A stretch of 64,000 bases of DNA from JAKANT01 sp035502095 (lineage in GTDB: Bacteria; Pseudomonadota; Gammaproteobacteria; Burkholderiales; Burkholderiaceae_F), in NCBI GenBank assembly GCA_035502095.1, contig DATJUX010000011.1:124001-188000 (forward strand). Direction: 5' to 3'. The notes below the pieces were generated by a model that saw only the letters and a list, made by a program, of their open reading frames with translations, had not been told where the DNA came from and did no database searches. Below, one piece after another: positions 25,618 through 34,990 of this stretch (the first letter of the stretch is position 1; each line of letters starts with the position of its first letter). The position numbers and the translations under genes were made by a program.

Positions 25618-26246
25618 ACATCCAGGACCTGCGCCAGGAGTACAAGCGCGGTGCTCTCGACGAAACGCATGTCGACCGCGATCCCATCAGGCAGTTCGGG
25701 CGCTGGTGGGACGAGGCGCTGGCCGCCGACGTGCAGGAGGCGAACGCGATGACGGTCGCCACCGCCGACGCGTCCGGCCGGCCCTCGGCGCGCGTGGTTT
25801 TGCTGAAAGGATTCGACGCATCCGGCTTCGTGTTCTTCACCAACTACGAGAGCCGCAAGGGCTTGGAACTGGCTGCCAATCCGTTCGCCGCGCTGCTGTT
25901 TTTCTGGCGCGAACTCGAGCGCCAGGTCCGCATCGAGGGGACGGTCGAGACCATCGCCGGCGGCGAGTCCGATACGTACTTCCGCAGCCGGCCGCTCGCT
26001 AGTCGCATCGGAGCCTGGGCCTCGCCGCAAAGCAAGGTGATCTCGGGCCGCGCCTGGCTGCTCGCACGGGCGGCCGAGATGGGACTGCGCCACGGGCCGA
26101 GCCCCGGCCGCCCGCCATATTGGGGCGGATATCGCGTCGTCCCGACGGCGCTCGAGTTCTGGCAGGGACGGCCCTCACGGTTGCACGATCGGCTGCGGTA
26201 CACGCGGGACGGGGCGGCCTGGACTTGCGAGCGCCTCGCACCCTGA
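25614..26246 (+). CDS. pdxH: Pyridoxamine 5'-phosphate oxidase
   Basis: FMN-dependent oxidase making pyridoxal 5'-phosphate from PNP or PMP; last step of PLP synthesis and salvage. 210 residues: RVVLLKGFDASGFVFFTNYESRKG and YFRSRPLASRIGAWAS carry the FMN and substrate residues; the C-terminal YRVVPTALEFWQG...RLHDR is the family ending. It ends the four-gene coupled run, with an ATGA overlap to chaC. Confidence 0.95.
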   Translation: MNIQDLRQEYKRGALDETHVDRDPIRQFGRWWDEALAADVQEANAMTVATADASGRPSARVVLLKGFDASGFVFFTNYESRKGLELAANPFAALLFFWRELERQVRIEGTVETIAGGESDTYFRSRPLASRIGAWASPQSKVISGRAWLLARAAEMGLRHGPSPGRPPYWGGYRVVPTALEFWQGRPSRLHDRLRYTRDGAAWTCERLAP

Positions 26247-26366
26247 CGCCGCCCGCAAGGAAGACCGGCCGGATCGGGCAGCCGACGCCCGTACGCTAGT
26301 CGCTTCGCGCTAATCCGCCGCCGACCGCCCGGCAGCAAGCTCGTGTGAGGGCCCGCTATCACTGGC

Positions 26367-26375
26367 TAGAATCGG
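26367..26375 (+). promoter_or_regulatory. Candidate -10 element (TAGAATCGG)
   Basis: Lies 45 bases before the response-regulator ATG at 26420 and fits the TANNNTCGR pattern. The preceding 26247-26366 shows no gene. Confidence 0.35.
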
Positions 26376-26419
26376 GGTTGGGAGCCGCGGCATGGCCTAA
26401 GACCCGCAAAGGGGCATTT

Positions 26420-27091
26420 ATGAGCAATGAGCAGATCTCGATCATCATCGTCGAAGACGAACCGGAGTTCCGTCGTCGCTTTGCGCAGATCATCGAAAGC
26501 GAACCCAGCATGCGCCTGGTCGGCGTGGCGGCGAACAAGCGCGAAGCACAGGCGGTGATCGAGAAGGAGAACTTCGACGTCATGCTGATCGACCTCGGAT
26601 TGCCCGACGGCAACGGCATCGAGTTGATCCGCAGCGTCAGCGCCAAGAAGCCGGACTGCGACATCATGGTTGTCACCGTGTTCGGCGACGAGCAGCACGT
26701 GGTGTCGTCGATCGAGGCCGGCGCGACCGGATACATCCTCAAGGATTCGACTCCGGCCGACGTGATCTCGTGCATCCGCCTGTTGCGGGCCGGTGGCTCG
26801 CCGGTGAGCCCGGTCGTCGCGCGCAGCGTGCTGCGCGCCATCCGCAACCGCATGGGCACGTCGCCGGCGGCGCGCAACGTCGATCCGCAGAACAACCCGC
26901 TGTCGGCGCGCGAAACGGAAATCCTGCAACTGCTCGCCAAGGGGATGAGCTTCAACGAGATCGGCGAGATCCTGGGCATATCGCCGCACACCGTGACCGC
27001 GCACATCAAGAAGATCTACCGCAAGCTCGCGGTGCACTCGCGCGGCGAGGCGGTCTACGAGGCCACCCAGATGGGCCTGCTGAAGCACTGA
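26420..27091 (+). CDS. NarL/FixJ-family response regulator
   Basis: A 223-residue regulator. Receiver domain with acidic VEDE (residues 11-14), phospho-acceptor D58 in MLIDLGLPDGNG and the conserved Lys in YILKDSTPAD; C-terminal LuxR-type helix-turn-helix (LSARETEILQLLAKG to HIKKIYRKLAVHSR). The start ATG at 26420 is preceded by a purine-rich AAAGGGG. Its stop is eight bases before the likely start of the cognate kinase gene. Confidence 0.93.
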   Translation: MSNEQISIIIVEDEPEFRRRFAQIIESEPSMRLVGVAANKREAQAVIEKENFDVMLIDLGLPDGNGIELIRSVSAKKPDCDIMVVTVFGDEQHVVSSIEAGATGYILKDSTPADVISCIRLLRAGGSPVSPVVARSVLRAIRNRMGTSPAARNVDPQNNPLSARETEILQLLAKGMSFNEIGEILGISPHTVTAHIKKIYRKLAVHSRGEAVYEATQMGLLKH

Positions 27092-27099
27092 GGACGGGC

Positions 27100-29031
27100 C
27101 TGAAGATTCGAGCGACGACGTTCCGCGCGCTGGAAGGATCAGGCCTGCGCTGGCTGTTGCTGCTCGGCATCCTCGCGGTGCTGCAGGTTGCGGTCGCGCG
27201 CGCGGAACAGATCCATAGCGTCGAGTGGACGCCGACGGCGGTCGGCGGCACGCCGGCACCGGACGCGCGCTGGCTCGGCTTCGACCTGCCGCATCGGTGG
27301 ACCGCCAGCGAAGGGACGCCGCTGCAGGGCGTCGCGCTGCGCATGAAGTTCAACCTGGCCGAGGCGCCGACCGAAGCCTGGGCCGTCCTGCTCACCACCG
27401 CACCCGACGGCGGCCGGGTCAGCGTCAACGGACGCTTCATCGGAGCGATCCCGATGCCGCACGAGAGCGCCGAGGTGCGCTGGCGCCGCCCCCACCTGCT
27501 CGCAATCGATCCCGGCCTGCTGAAGGCGGGCGAGAACACGCTCCTGATCCAGACCGCATACCGCAGCGGAGTGCACGCGCTGGCCGGCGTCGAGGTCGGG
27601 CGGCTGACGCAGATGTCACCGCGCTACGAGCTGCAATTCTTCTTCTCGTACACGTTGACCTGGATCGGCGCCACCGTCGCCGCGGTGATCACCCTCGTGT
27701 TCGGCGTGCTGTGGCTGCGCCGGCGCGAGCCGATGATGGGGCTGCTGACCGGTGCCGCCGCGCTGTGGGTGGTGCGCAGCGGCTTCTTCCTGGTCGAGGC
27801 GATGCCGCTCGAACTCCGCCTGCCCCTGCACTTCGCGTATTACCTCGCCAACGGCGGCTTCGCTGCGGCGATGACAATCATCCTGCTGCGCCTGTGCGGG
27901 CGCGCTGCTCCGCGGGTGCAGTGGACGATCGTCGCCTACGCCTTGTTCGGGCCGGTGCTGTTCCTGATCACGAACCAGTACGCTGCCCCCTACCTGGACC
28001 AGCTCTGGATGCCGAGCCTGATCCTGCTCACGGGCGCCGCGCTCGCGGTCGCGGTGCATGCGCGGATGCGCCAGCGCGAGGCGCCCCAGGTCACGGTCCT
28101 GATCGCGATGGCGATCGCCGCCGCGGCAGCCGTGCACGACTACCTGCTCACCCGCGGCGCGGCGCTCGGCACGAGCACGCTGGCCCTGCACTGGGCCGGG
28201 CCGATCCTGCTTATCGCGCTCGCGACCCCCATGGTCGACCGTTTCGTGCGCATCCTGCGCGATGCGGAGACCGCGCGCGACGAGCTGGAGACGCGCGTGC
28301 GCGAGCGCGAGCAGCTCCTGAAACGCAACTTCGAGCGGCTGCGCGAGTCCGAACGCGGCCAGGCGCAGTCCCAGGAACGGCAGCGGATCATGCAGGACAT
28401 GCACGACGGCCTGGGCAGCCAGCTCCTTTCATCGCTGATGCTGGTCGAGCGCAAGGGCGTGACGCAGGAGCAGATGGTCCAGATCCTGCGGGAGTGCATC
28501 GACGACATGCGGCTTGCGATCGACGCGCTGGCCACCGAGGACTCCGGGCTGCTCTCGGCGCTCGGCAACCTGCGCTTCCGCATGGAGCCGCGCCTGAAGG
28601 CGGCCGGCATTGAACTTGCCTGGACCGCGCGTGGACTGCCGGAGGAGATCGACATCCACCCCGATGCGGTGCTGCCGATCCTGCGCATCGTGCAGGAGGC
28701 GCTGACCAACGCGCTCAAGCACAGCCGCGGGCGTGCCGTGCACGTGGTGATCGCGCTCGAGGAAAGCGGCGAAGGACCGTGGCTCAACATCCGCGTCACC
28801 GATAACGGCCGCGGCATAGTGCAGGAGGGCGTCGGCGGGCGCGGCCTGCTCAACATGCGCTCGCGCGCGCAGCGCATCGGCGCCCAGCTCAAGCTCGAGA
28901 CCGTGCCGGGCGCGGGAACTCTGGTGCAACTGCGCTATCGAATCGAACCGCACGATGCGAATACGCTGACCCGCGCCACGCAGATGCCGCTCAACACCCA
29001 GGCGGTGATCGAAAGAGTGCGCCAGGGATAG
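27100..29031 (+). CDS. 7TM sensor histidine kinase, probably started at CTG
   Basis: A 643-residue membrane kinase of the NarX/DegS (HisKA_3) class. N-terminal signal segment (residues 17-35), a periplasmic beta-rich domain (about 40-170), seven hydrophobic segments (about 183-380), a coiled coil (about 385-425), the phospho-acceptor H435 in QDMHDGLGSQLLSS, and an ATPase domain with EALTNALKHS, TDNGRG and GGRGLLNMRSR. No ATG, GTG or TTG lies at a suitable place. CTG at 27100 gives an Arg-rich N-terminus before the signal segment and has AGGA six bases upstream. TTG at 27157 would cut into the signal segment. The layout resembles 7TMR-DISM kinases sensing a periplasmic ligand. Confidence 0.88.
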   Translation: MKIRATTFRALEGSGLRWLLLLGILAVLQVAVARAEQIHSVEWTPTAVGGTPAPDARWLGFDLPHRWTASEGTPLQGVALRMKFNLAEAPTEAWAVLLTTAPDGGRVSVNGRFIGAIPMPHESAEVRWRRPHLLAIDPGLLKAGENTLLIQTAYRSGVHALAGVEVGRLTQMSPRYELQFFFSYTLTWIGATVAAVITLVFGVLWLRRREPMMGLLTGAAALWVVRSGFFLVEAMPLELRLPLHFAYYLANGGFAAAMTIILLRLCGRAAPRVQWTIVAYALFGPVLFLITNQYAAPYLDQLWMPSLILLTGAALAVAVHARMRQREAPQVTVLIAMAIAAAAAVHDYLLTRGAALGTSTLALHWAGPILLIALATPMVDRFVRILRDAETARDELETRVREREQLLKRNFERLRESERGQAQSQERQRIMQDMHDGLGSQLLSSLMLVERKGVTQEQMVQILRECIDDMRLAIDALATEDSGLLSALGNLRFRMEPRLKAAGIELAWTARGLPEEIDIHPDAVLPILRIVQEALTNALKHSRGRAVHVVIALEESGEGPWLNIRVTDNGRGIVQEGVGGRGLLNMRSRAQRIGAQLKLETVPGAGTLVQLRYRIEPHDANTLTRATQMPLNTQAVIERVRQG

Positions 29032-29122
29032 GGCCGCGGCTCCGCGCCGGTAGCCGGCGTATTCCAGGCATCGACCTTGCTTGGTTTCCGTCGCAAGCCG
29101 TGTTTCGAAGGAGGAACGCACC

Positions 29123-29278
29123 ATGTCGCCGCAGGCGCGCTCGCGAATCGTTCGCCTGGCCCTCATCGAGGGCGCGGTCATCGCGCTTGGCGTCGGTCTG
29201 CTCGGCCTTCTCGGCGCCGCCGGGTGCTTCATCGACCCGCAGCTCTATGCCGCGACGCTGCTTCCGCCGACACGCTGA
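29123..29278 (+). CDS. Small 51-residue single-pass membrane protein
   Basis: A basic N-terminus (MSPQARSRIVRLALIEG) and one hydrophobic helix (about residues 12-34, ALGVGLLGLLGAAGCF), ending LYAATLLPPTR. The ATG at 29123 has a perfect AGGAGG eight bases upstream, the strongest ribosome-binding site I noticed in this window. Inner-membrane small protein; function unknown. Located 91 bases after the 7TM kinase, so it may be part of the same transcript. Confidence 0.65.
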   Translation: MSPQARSRIVRLALIEGAVIALGVGLLGLLGAAGCFIDPQLYAATLLPPTR

Positions 29279-29328
29279 CGCTGCCTGACCCGTGGTCCGG
29301 ACGCCCGGGCACGGGCGGACCGCCCACC

Positions 29329-29334
29329 TACACT
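29329..29334 (+). promoter_or_regulatory. Candidate -10 element (TACACT), leaderless start
   Basis: Ends seven bases before the ATG at 29342, which would put transcription start on or next to the start codon. No ribosome-binding site is visible between them. Confidence 0.3.
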
Positions 29335-29341
29335 TGCCGCG

Positions 29342-30394
29342 ATGACGCGGCAGGTCGGCCCTTTCGAACTCTTCGACGATCCGCACGAGCGCACGCCTGC
29401 GCCGGCCGAAGGCCCGGTTCTGCCGGCGGCCCCGGACGAGATGCTGTCGCGCCTCGGGCGACTGCTTCCAGCCGGCGTCTTCCTCGGCACCTCATCGTGG
29501 AGCTTCGCCGGCTGGGAACGCATCGTCTACGGCGGCCGGTATACGGAGGCGCAGCTTGCCCGCTCCGGCCTGGCCGCGTATGCGGCGCATCCGCTCCTGC
29601 GTGCGGTCGGCATCGATCGCGGCTTCTACCAGCCGCTCGCGGCATCGACCTACGCCGGGTATGCGCGCCAGGTGCCCGATGGATTTCGCTTCGTCGTCAA
29701 GGCGCCGTCACTCCTGACCTCGGCCGCAACCCGCGCCGCGCCCGGCGCGACGGCGGTCGCGAATCCGCATTTCCTCGATGCCGGCGCGGCGCGCGCGACA
29801 TTCATCGACCCTGCGCTGGAAGGCTTGGGCTCGCGCTGCGGGCCGCTGGTGTTCCAGTTCCCGCCGCTGCCGCGTGAGTCGCTTCGGCCGGCGCAAGCCG
29901 TACACGCGTTGATCGCCCGCATCGGCGAATTCCTCGCGCTCCTGCCGCAGACGGTCGCCGATCAGACACCCGTGTACGCGGTCGAACTGCGTGATCCCGA
30001 ACTGCTCACGCCGCGCTTCGTCGCCATGCTGCGGTCGACCGGCACCCGGTTGTGCCTGGGCGTCCATGCCCGCATGCCGGAGGTGGCACGCCAGGCCACG
30101 GCGCTCAGAAAACTCGATGCGGGCGACACCGAGGGCACCGACTGGAGGCTCGCCGGGCCACTGGTCGTGCGCTGGAACCTGCACGCCGGGTTCCGCTACG
30201 AGGAGGCGAAGAGCCGCTATGCGCCGTTCGATCGCCTCATCGACCCCGACATCGTGACCCGCGGCACCCTGGCCCACCTCGTCCACGTCGCAATGCGCAG
30301 CGCGCAGCCGGCGTTCGTGATCGTCAACAACAAAGCCGAAGGCAGCGCGCCGCTCAGTTGCATCGAACTTGCCCGCGCCGTAGTGGGCGCCTGA
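29342..30394 (+). CDS. DUF72 (YecE-like) protein
   Basis: A 350-residue protein with a TIM-barrel-like fold of the DUF72/YecE family. The signature FLGTSSWSFAGWERIVY (about 47-63), GFRFVVKAP and PLVFQFPPLPRES are typical, and YAVELRDPELLTP carries the conserved acidic pair. The N-terminal 40 residues are a Pro/Ala-rich extension. The biochemical function of the family is not established. A candidate -10 directly precedes the start codon. Confidence 0.85.
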   Translation: MTRQVGPFELFDDPHERTPAPAEGPVLPAAPDEMLSRLGRLLPAGVFLGTSSWSFAGWERIVYGGRYTEAQLARSGLAAYAAHPLLRAVGIDRGFYQPLAASTYAGYARQVPDGFRFVVKAPSLLTSAATRAAPGATAVANPHFLDAGAARATFIDPALEGLGSRCGPLVFQFPPLPRESLRPAQAVHALIARIGEFLALLPQTVADQTPVYAVELRDPELLTPRFVAMLRSTGTRLCLGVHARMPEVARQATALRKLDAGDTEGTDWRLAGPLVVRWNLHAGFRYEEAKSRYAPFDRLIDPDIVTRGTLAHLVHVAMRSAQPAFVIVNNKAEGSAPLSCIELARAVVGA

Positions 30395-30427
30395 CCGGCG
30401 GCGGGCGTTGGTTGCCATGGGCGGCGG

Positions 30428-31006
<579 letters not shown>

Positions 31007-31094
31007 AAGCGACTCCTGATCGGGCAGGTCGCCCGGACTTCGATTGGTCGGCGACGTTGCGTCCCAGCTTACAGACGCCGCCGGCGCTTGCGGA

Positions 31095-31598
31095 CTACAG
31101 CTCGACCGGCCTGTCCGGCAATTCGTTCGGTCGCTCCGACCCCGGCGCGAGCGGAAAGTGCTGCGCCAGCTTGGCGCCGATCGCCTCGATCGCCGCGATC
31201 GCGCCGGACTCGTAGGCACCGTTGCGGAAGTGATCGCGCAGCGTGCGGCAGATCTCCTCCCACTCGGCGGTGGCGACCTTGCCCGCGATGCCCCGGTCGG
31301 CAACGATCTCGACCGCGCGATCGGCCAGTTCGACGTAGAGCAGGACCCCGTTGTTGTGCTCGGTGTCCCAGACGCGCAGCTTCGAGAACACCATCAATGC
31401 GCGCTGGCGCACTGGCGCATTGCGGCGCAGGTAAGACCACGGCAGCGCCGCTTCCAACGCGAAGCGGATCTCGCCCGAGTGCTGTGCCTCGGCCTGCGTG
31501 ATGGCGTGCCCGATACGCTCGAGCGCCGGGCGCGGAAACGCACGGCGCAACGACCCCGGCGTGACGAGCAGGTGCTTGAGCAGGCGCCCGATCCGCAT
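31095..31598 (-). CDS. TPM-domain protein (soluble)
   Basis: A 167-residue protein with a TPM fold (residues about 25-150: ITQAEAQHSGEIRFALEAAL, VWDTEHNNGVLLYVELADR, AVEIVADRGIAG), the domain formerly called TPM phosphatase. N-terminal basic helix, no signal. Its ATG overlaps the stop of the longer TPM gene (ATGA), so the two are translated together. The order lemA, TPM-Gly-rich, TPM is common in proteobacteria and of unclear function. Confidence 0.85.
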   Translation of the reverse strand: MRIGRLLKHLLVTPGSLRRAFPRPALERIGHAITQAEAQHSGEIRFALEAALPWSYLRRNAPVRQRALMVFSKLRVWDTEHNNGVLLYVELADRAVEIVADRGIAGKVATAEWEEICRTLRDHFRNGAYESGAIAAIEAIGAKLAQHFPLAPGSERPNELPDRPVEL

Positions 31599-32497
31599 CA
31601 CCAGCCTCCGCCCGCGCCACCGCCCGAGAAGTCGCCGCCACCCCCGCTGTGGAAGCCGCCGCCGAAGGAACCGCCGCCGCCAAAGCCGCCGCCGCCCCAT
31701 CCCCCGGGGAAGAAGACGCCGCCGCGGCGACCGCCGAGCGCCTGCGACATCGATGAGCCGCCGCCGAGAGAGAGCAGGAAAACGGCCACGCCGGCGAGCC
31801 CGGCGAACAGGAGCGAAGAAAGCATCACGCCGGCAAGCGCTGCGCTGCCTGCGCCGGCGGCCAGCGCACCGGGAACACCGAAGATCCGCCGCAGCAGGCC
31901 GCCGACGACGACGCCGACCAGGATGAAAGGCACCAGCAGGGCGATCATGCTTTCGCCGGCATTGACCTTCTGCTTGGAAACCCCGACCGGGGCCGGCAAC
32001 CCTTCACCTTCGATCAGGCGCGTGAGCGCGTCGACCGCCGCATTCAGGCCGCCGGCGAAGTCGCCGTCCTTGAACCGCGGCGCGATCTGCTCGCGGATCA
32101 CGCGCTTGGCGGCGAGATCCGGGATCGCGCCTTCAAGCGCACGCGCGACGGCGATCCAGACCTTGCGGTCATCCTTCGCGACGACGATCAGAAGGCCGTC
32201 GCCGACGCCGGCGCGGCCGATCTTCCATGCGTCGCCGACCCGGTTGGCGAAGTCGGAGATCGGCTCCGGCTGCGTGCTCCCGACCATGATGACGGCGATC
32301 TGTGAACCGTGTGCGGTCTCGAAAGCAGCCAGCTTGTCTTCAAGCGCCTGCTTGTCCTGCGGCCGCAGGGTGCCCGTGGTATCGGTGACGCGCGCGAGGC
32401 GCGGCACCGCCAGGAGCCCGTCCGCGCCGCGCGCATCCGCGGCGAGCGCGAACGCGCACCACGCGGCAAGCAGCAGCCCGCAGAGCCAGCGTCCCAT
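31598..32497 (-). CDS. TPM-domain membrane protein with Gly-rich tail (YgcG-like)
   Basis: A 299-residue protein: signal peptide (1-19, WLCGLLLAAWCAFALAA), TPM domain (about 30-170; VTDTTGTLRPQDKQALEDKL and GVGDGLLIVVAKDDRKVWI are diagnostic), two hydrophobic stretches (about 185-250) and a Gly/Phe-rich C-terminus (GGWGGGGFGGGGSFGGGF). The TPM domain should face the periplasm. ATG at 32497 is used; GTG at 32509 is an alternative. It is preceded by lemA. Confidence 0.88.
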   Translation of the reverse strand: MGRWLCGLLLAAWCAFALAADARGADGLLAVPRLARVTDTTGTLRPQDKQALEDKLAAFETAHGSQIAVIMVGSTQPEPISDFANRVGDAWKIGRAGVGDGLLIVVAKDDRKVWIAVARALEGAIPDLAAKRVIREQIAPRFKDGDFAGGLNAAVDALTRLIEGEGLPAPVGVSKQKVNAGESMIALLVPFILVGVVVGGLLRRIFGVPGALAAGAGSAALAGVMLSSLLFAGLAGVAVFLLSLGGGSSMSQALGGRRGGVFFPGGWGGGGFGGGGSFGGGFHSGGGGDFSGGGAGGGW

Positions 32498-32564
32498 CAG
32501 CCCACACACTCGCCGTCCCGGGCGAAGCAGCCGGGGATGGCCGGATTGCGGGGTGGACAGGGGC

Positions 32565-33167
32565 TCATTTCTTGTTGGTGCCGAAGTCCACCGCCGGCGC
32601 GTTCTGGATCGCCGCCTCGTTTTCGACCGTGAACTGCGGCTTCTCTTTGTACCCGAACACCATCGCGGTCAGGTTCTGCGGGAACTGGCGCACGTAGACG
32701 TTGTAGTCCTGCGTCGCCTTGATGAAGCGGTTGCGCGCGATCGTGATGCGGTTCTCGGTGCCCTCGAGCTGGGTGCGCAGGTCCTGGAAGCCCTGGTTGG
32801 CTTTCAGGTCCGGATATTTCTCGACGGTCACCAGCAGGCGCGAAAGCGCCGATGACAGCTCGCCCTGCGCCTGCTGGAACTTCTGCAGCGCCGCCGGATC
32901 GTTGACGAGCTCGGGCGTCGCCTGGATCGACGTCGCCTTCGCGCGCGCTTCGATGACACGCGTCAGCGTCTCCTGCTCGAAATTGGCTTCTCCCTTGACC
33001 GTGTTGACGATGTTCGGGACCAGATCGGCGCGTCGCTTGTACTGCGACAGCACCTCGGCCCAGCTCGCCTTGACGGCCTCGTCGCGGCTTTGAATCTCGT
33101 TGTAGCCGCAACCCGCGAGAATCGCGGTCAGCACGAACACGGAAACCACGCGCAGCAGTCGTTTCAT
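32565..33167 (-). CDS. lemA: LemA-family lipoprotein
   Basis: A 200-residue LemA protein. The N-terminus is a lipoprotein signal (VFVLTAILAGC, lipobox LAGC), then the conserved YNEIQSRDEAVKASWAEV and RRADLVPNIVNTVKGEAN, and helices ending VFGYKEKPQF. Expected to be anchored in an envelope membrane. ATG at 33167 has GGAGGAG four bases upstream. First gene of a three-gene operon with two TPM proteins. Confidence 0.92.
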   Translation of the reverse strand: MKRLLRVVSVFVLTAILAGCGYNEIQSRDEAVKASWAEVLSQYKRRADLVPNIVNTVKGEANFEQETLTRVIEARAKATSIQATPELVNDPAALQKFQQAQGELSSALSRLLVTVEKYPDLKANQGFQDLRTQLEGTENRITIARNRFIKATQDYNVYVRQFPQNLTAMVFGYKEKPQFTVENEAAIQNAPAVDFGTNKK

Positions 33168-33258
33168 CGCTCCTCCAGGGAATCCACCGCGGCCCAAATG
33201 TGGGAACCGCCTGGACTATTTCAACCGCCGGGTGCCGGGCATCCGCCGGCCGAGCGCC

Positions 33259-33660
33259 CTACGGCGTCGGGCCCATGCGGCGCGCCAGCGCCGCTTCATA
33301 GTCGCGCCAGGCGCGCGTTGCAGTCGCCGTCCGGCCCTCGGCCTCGAGTTGCACTACCAGGGCGTGCAGCCGGCGCGCCGCACGGGCCCGTCCGGCCGGA
33401 TCGGCTTCGCCGCCGGGGTCGGCGCCGAGCGTCGCCAGCAGGCGCTCGACTTCGGCAAAACGCTCGACCTCGGGTGGCAGGCAGCCGGCGTTCTTCATGA
33501 TCCTCAGCGCGACACGCTCTTCTTGGGGCACGAGCAGGTCGTCGTCCAGCTCGAGCGGTCTGCCCGCGCCCGGCAAGTGGTCGAAGTCGCCGCGCGCCAT
33601 CGCCTCGGTGATGCGTTGTTCGACCAGCAGCGCGAAACCGGGCAGCGAAGGTTTGGCCAT
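33259..33660 (-). CDS. DUF1992 (DnaJ-homologue subfamily C-like) protein
   Basis: A 133-residue cytoplasmic protein. VEQRITEAMARGDFDHLPGAGRPLELDD is the signature of DUF1992, present in bacterial YhdN-like proteins and in eukaryotic DNAJC28. The rest is helical and rich in Ala, Glu and Arg. Function unknown. It lies upstream of lemA on the same strand, 91 bases from it, and is divergent from the flavin reductase gene. Confidence 0.85.
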   Translation of the reverse strand: MAKPSLPGFALLVEQRITEAMARGDFDHLPGAGRPLELDDDLLVPQEERVALRIMKNAGCLPPEVERFAEVERLLATLGADPGGEADPAGRARAARRLHALVVQLEAEGRTATATRAWRDYEAALARRMGPTP

Positions 33661-33705
33661 CGGGCGATGCTAGCGGAATCCGGCGGCCGCGACGGCGCTC
33701 CCCCG

Positions 33706-33714
33706 TAGAATCGG
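33706..33714 (+). promoter_or_regulatory. Candidate -10 element (TAGAATCGG), leaderless start
   Basis: The hexamer ends seven bases before the ATG at 33719, predicting a leaderless or nearly leaderless transcript for the kyn operon. No -35 found. Confidence 0.35.
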
Positions 33715-33718
33715 TTGC

Positions 33719-34237
33719 ATGCAGGCGCGTGCAAGCCACGACATCAGAAAGGCGCTGGCCCAGTTCGCGACCGGCGTGACCGTGGTCACGACGCGCGCCG
33801 CCGACGGCACTCCGGCCGGATTGACGGTCAACTCGTTCAACTCGGTCTCGCTCGAACCGCCGCTCGTGTTGTGGAGCCTGGCGCGCAAGGCGCAGAGCCT
33901 CGACGCGTTTCGCAACTGCGAGCGCTACCTGGTCCACGTACTCGCCGTCAACCAGCTCGAGGTGGCGGGCGTGTTCGCCACGCGCGGCGCCGACAAGTTC
34001 GGCAGCACCCGGTGGCAGCCGAATGGTGCCGGGCTGCCGTTGCTGGAAGGTTGCGTCGCCTGGTTCGAATGCGGCAACCGGCGCCAGTACGACGAAGGCG
34101 ATCACGTGATTCTCGTCGGCCGCATCGAGGCGTTCGCGATCCTCGGCGGTGCACCGCTGATCTTCCATGACAGCCGCTACGTGCGCCGCGTGGAGGAAGC
34201 CCCGCTGCCGCGCGCGCTGCGCTCGCCCTGGGAATGA
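33719..34237 (+). CDS. Flavin reductase-like FMN-binding protein (HpaC-like)
   Basis: A 172-residue protein with the flavin-reductase split-barrel fold: FATGVTVVTTRAADGTPAGL, VNSFNSVSLEPPLVLWSL and VGRIEAF are typical of NAD(P)H:flavin reductases that feed two-component monooxygenases. No monooxygenase is adjacent. Its TGA overlaps the kynB ATG (ATGA), which ties it to tryptophan breakdown. It may serve an oxygenase acting on anthranilate-derived compounds elsewhere in the genome; that is inference. Confidence 0.87.
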   Translation: MQARASHDIRKALAQFATGVTVVTTRAADGTPAGLTVNSFNSVSLEPPLVLWSLARKAQSLDAFRNCERYLVHVLAVNQLEVAGVFATRGADKFGSTRWQPNGAGLPLLEGCVAWFECGNRRQYDEGDHVILVGRIEAFAILGGAPLIFHDSRYVRRVEEAPLPRALRSPWE

Positions 34238-34869
34238 CGGCGGTGCCGCGGCGCCTCTGGGACATCTCGCCGCCGGTGGCACCCGGCTATCCGGTCTTCC
34301 CGGGCGACACCGCGTTCGCGCTGCGCTGGACCTGGACCCTCGGGCCTGGCTGCCCGGTCAACGTGTCCGAGGTAACGCTCTCGCCCCACACGGGGGCGCA
34401 CACCGATGCGCCGCTGCACTACGACGCGGCCGGTGCATCGATCGGCGAAGTCGCCCTCGACCCCTACCTCGGACCGTGCCGGGTAATCCACGCGCTCGGT
34501 GTCCGGCCACTCGTCGAGCCGCAACACCTGATGCATCGCCTCGATGGAACCCCGCCTCGGGTGCTCGTCCGCACCTACGGGAGGACTCCCGCGGCGTGGG
34601 ACCCGGCCTTCACGGCCCTTGCACCCGCGACCCTCGAGCTGCTGCATGATCGCGGTGTGCACCTGGTCGGCATCGATACACCGTCGCTCGACCCGGAGCA
34701 AAGCAAGTCGCTCGACTCGCATCAGGTGGTGCGTCGGCACGGGATGGCGATCCTCGAAGGCATCGTGCTCGATGCCGTGGCCGAATGCGACTACGAACTG
34801 ATCGCGCTGCCGCTGAGATGGCAAGGGCTCGACGCAAGCCCGGTGCGTGCGGTGTTGCGGGAGTTGTGA
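34234..34869 (+). CDS. kynB: Kynurenine formamidase
   Basis: Hydrolyses N-formylkynurenine to kynurenine and formate. A 211-residue cyclase-family hydrolase; the zinc motif HTGAHTD (about residues 51-57) is present, and LVGIDTPSLDPEQSKSLDSH matches KynB. Second gene of the operon, with ATGA overlap to the flavin reductase. The stop is followed by a repeat array of about 100 bases before kynU. Confidence 0.94.
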   Translation: MTAVPRRLWDISPPVAPGYPVFPGDTAFALRWTWTLGPGCPVNVSEVTLSPHTGAHTDAPLHYDAAGASIGEVALDPYLGPCRVIHALGVRPLVEPQHLMHRLDGTPPRVLVRTYGRTPAAWDPAFTALAPATLELLHDRGVHLVGIDTPSLDPEQSKSLDSHQVVRRHGMAILEGIVLDAVAECDYELIALPLRWQGLDASPVRAVLREL

Positions 34870-34877
34870 AAGGACTT

Positions 34878-34976
34878 GACGCCGATGACGCGGATGAACG
34901 CGGATCAAGAACGTGCCCCGAAGGAGCGCGTCGAAAGCGCTGCACGAAATCCGCATACATCCGCGCAGATCCGCGT
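34878..34976. repeat. Intergenic inverted repeat, ACGCGGAT family, copy 2
   Basis: The left side has GACGCCGAT, GACGCGGAT and AACGCGGAT (34878-34905); the right side has three ATCCGC units (34949-34976). It lies inside the kyn operon between kynB and kynU, so it is probably transcribed as a long hairpin. Confidence 0.7.
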
Positions 34977-34990
34977 CTGACTCCCTGACC

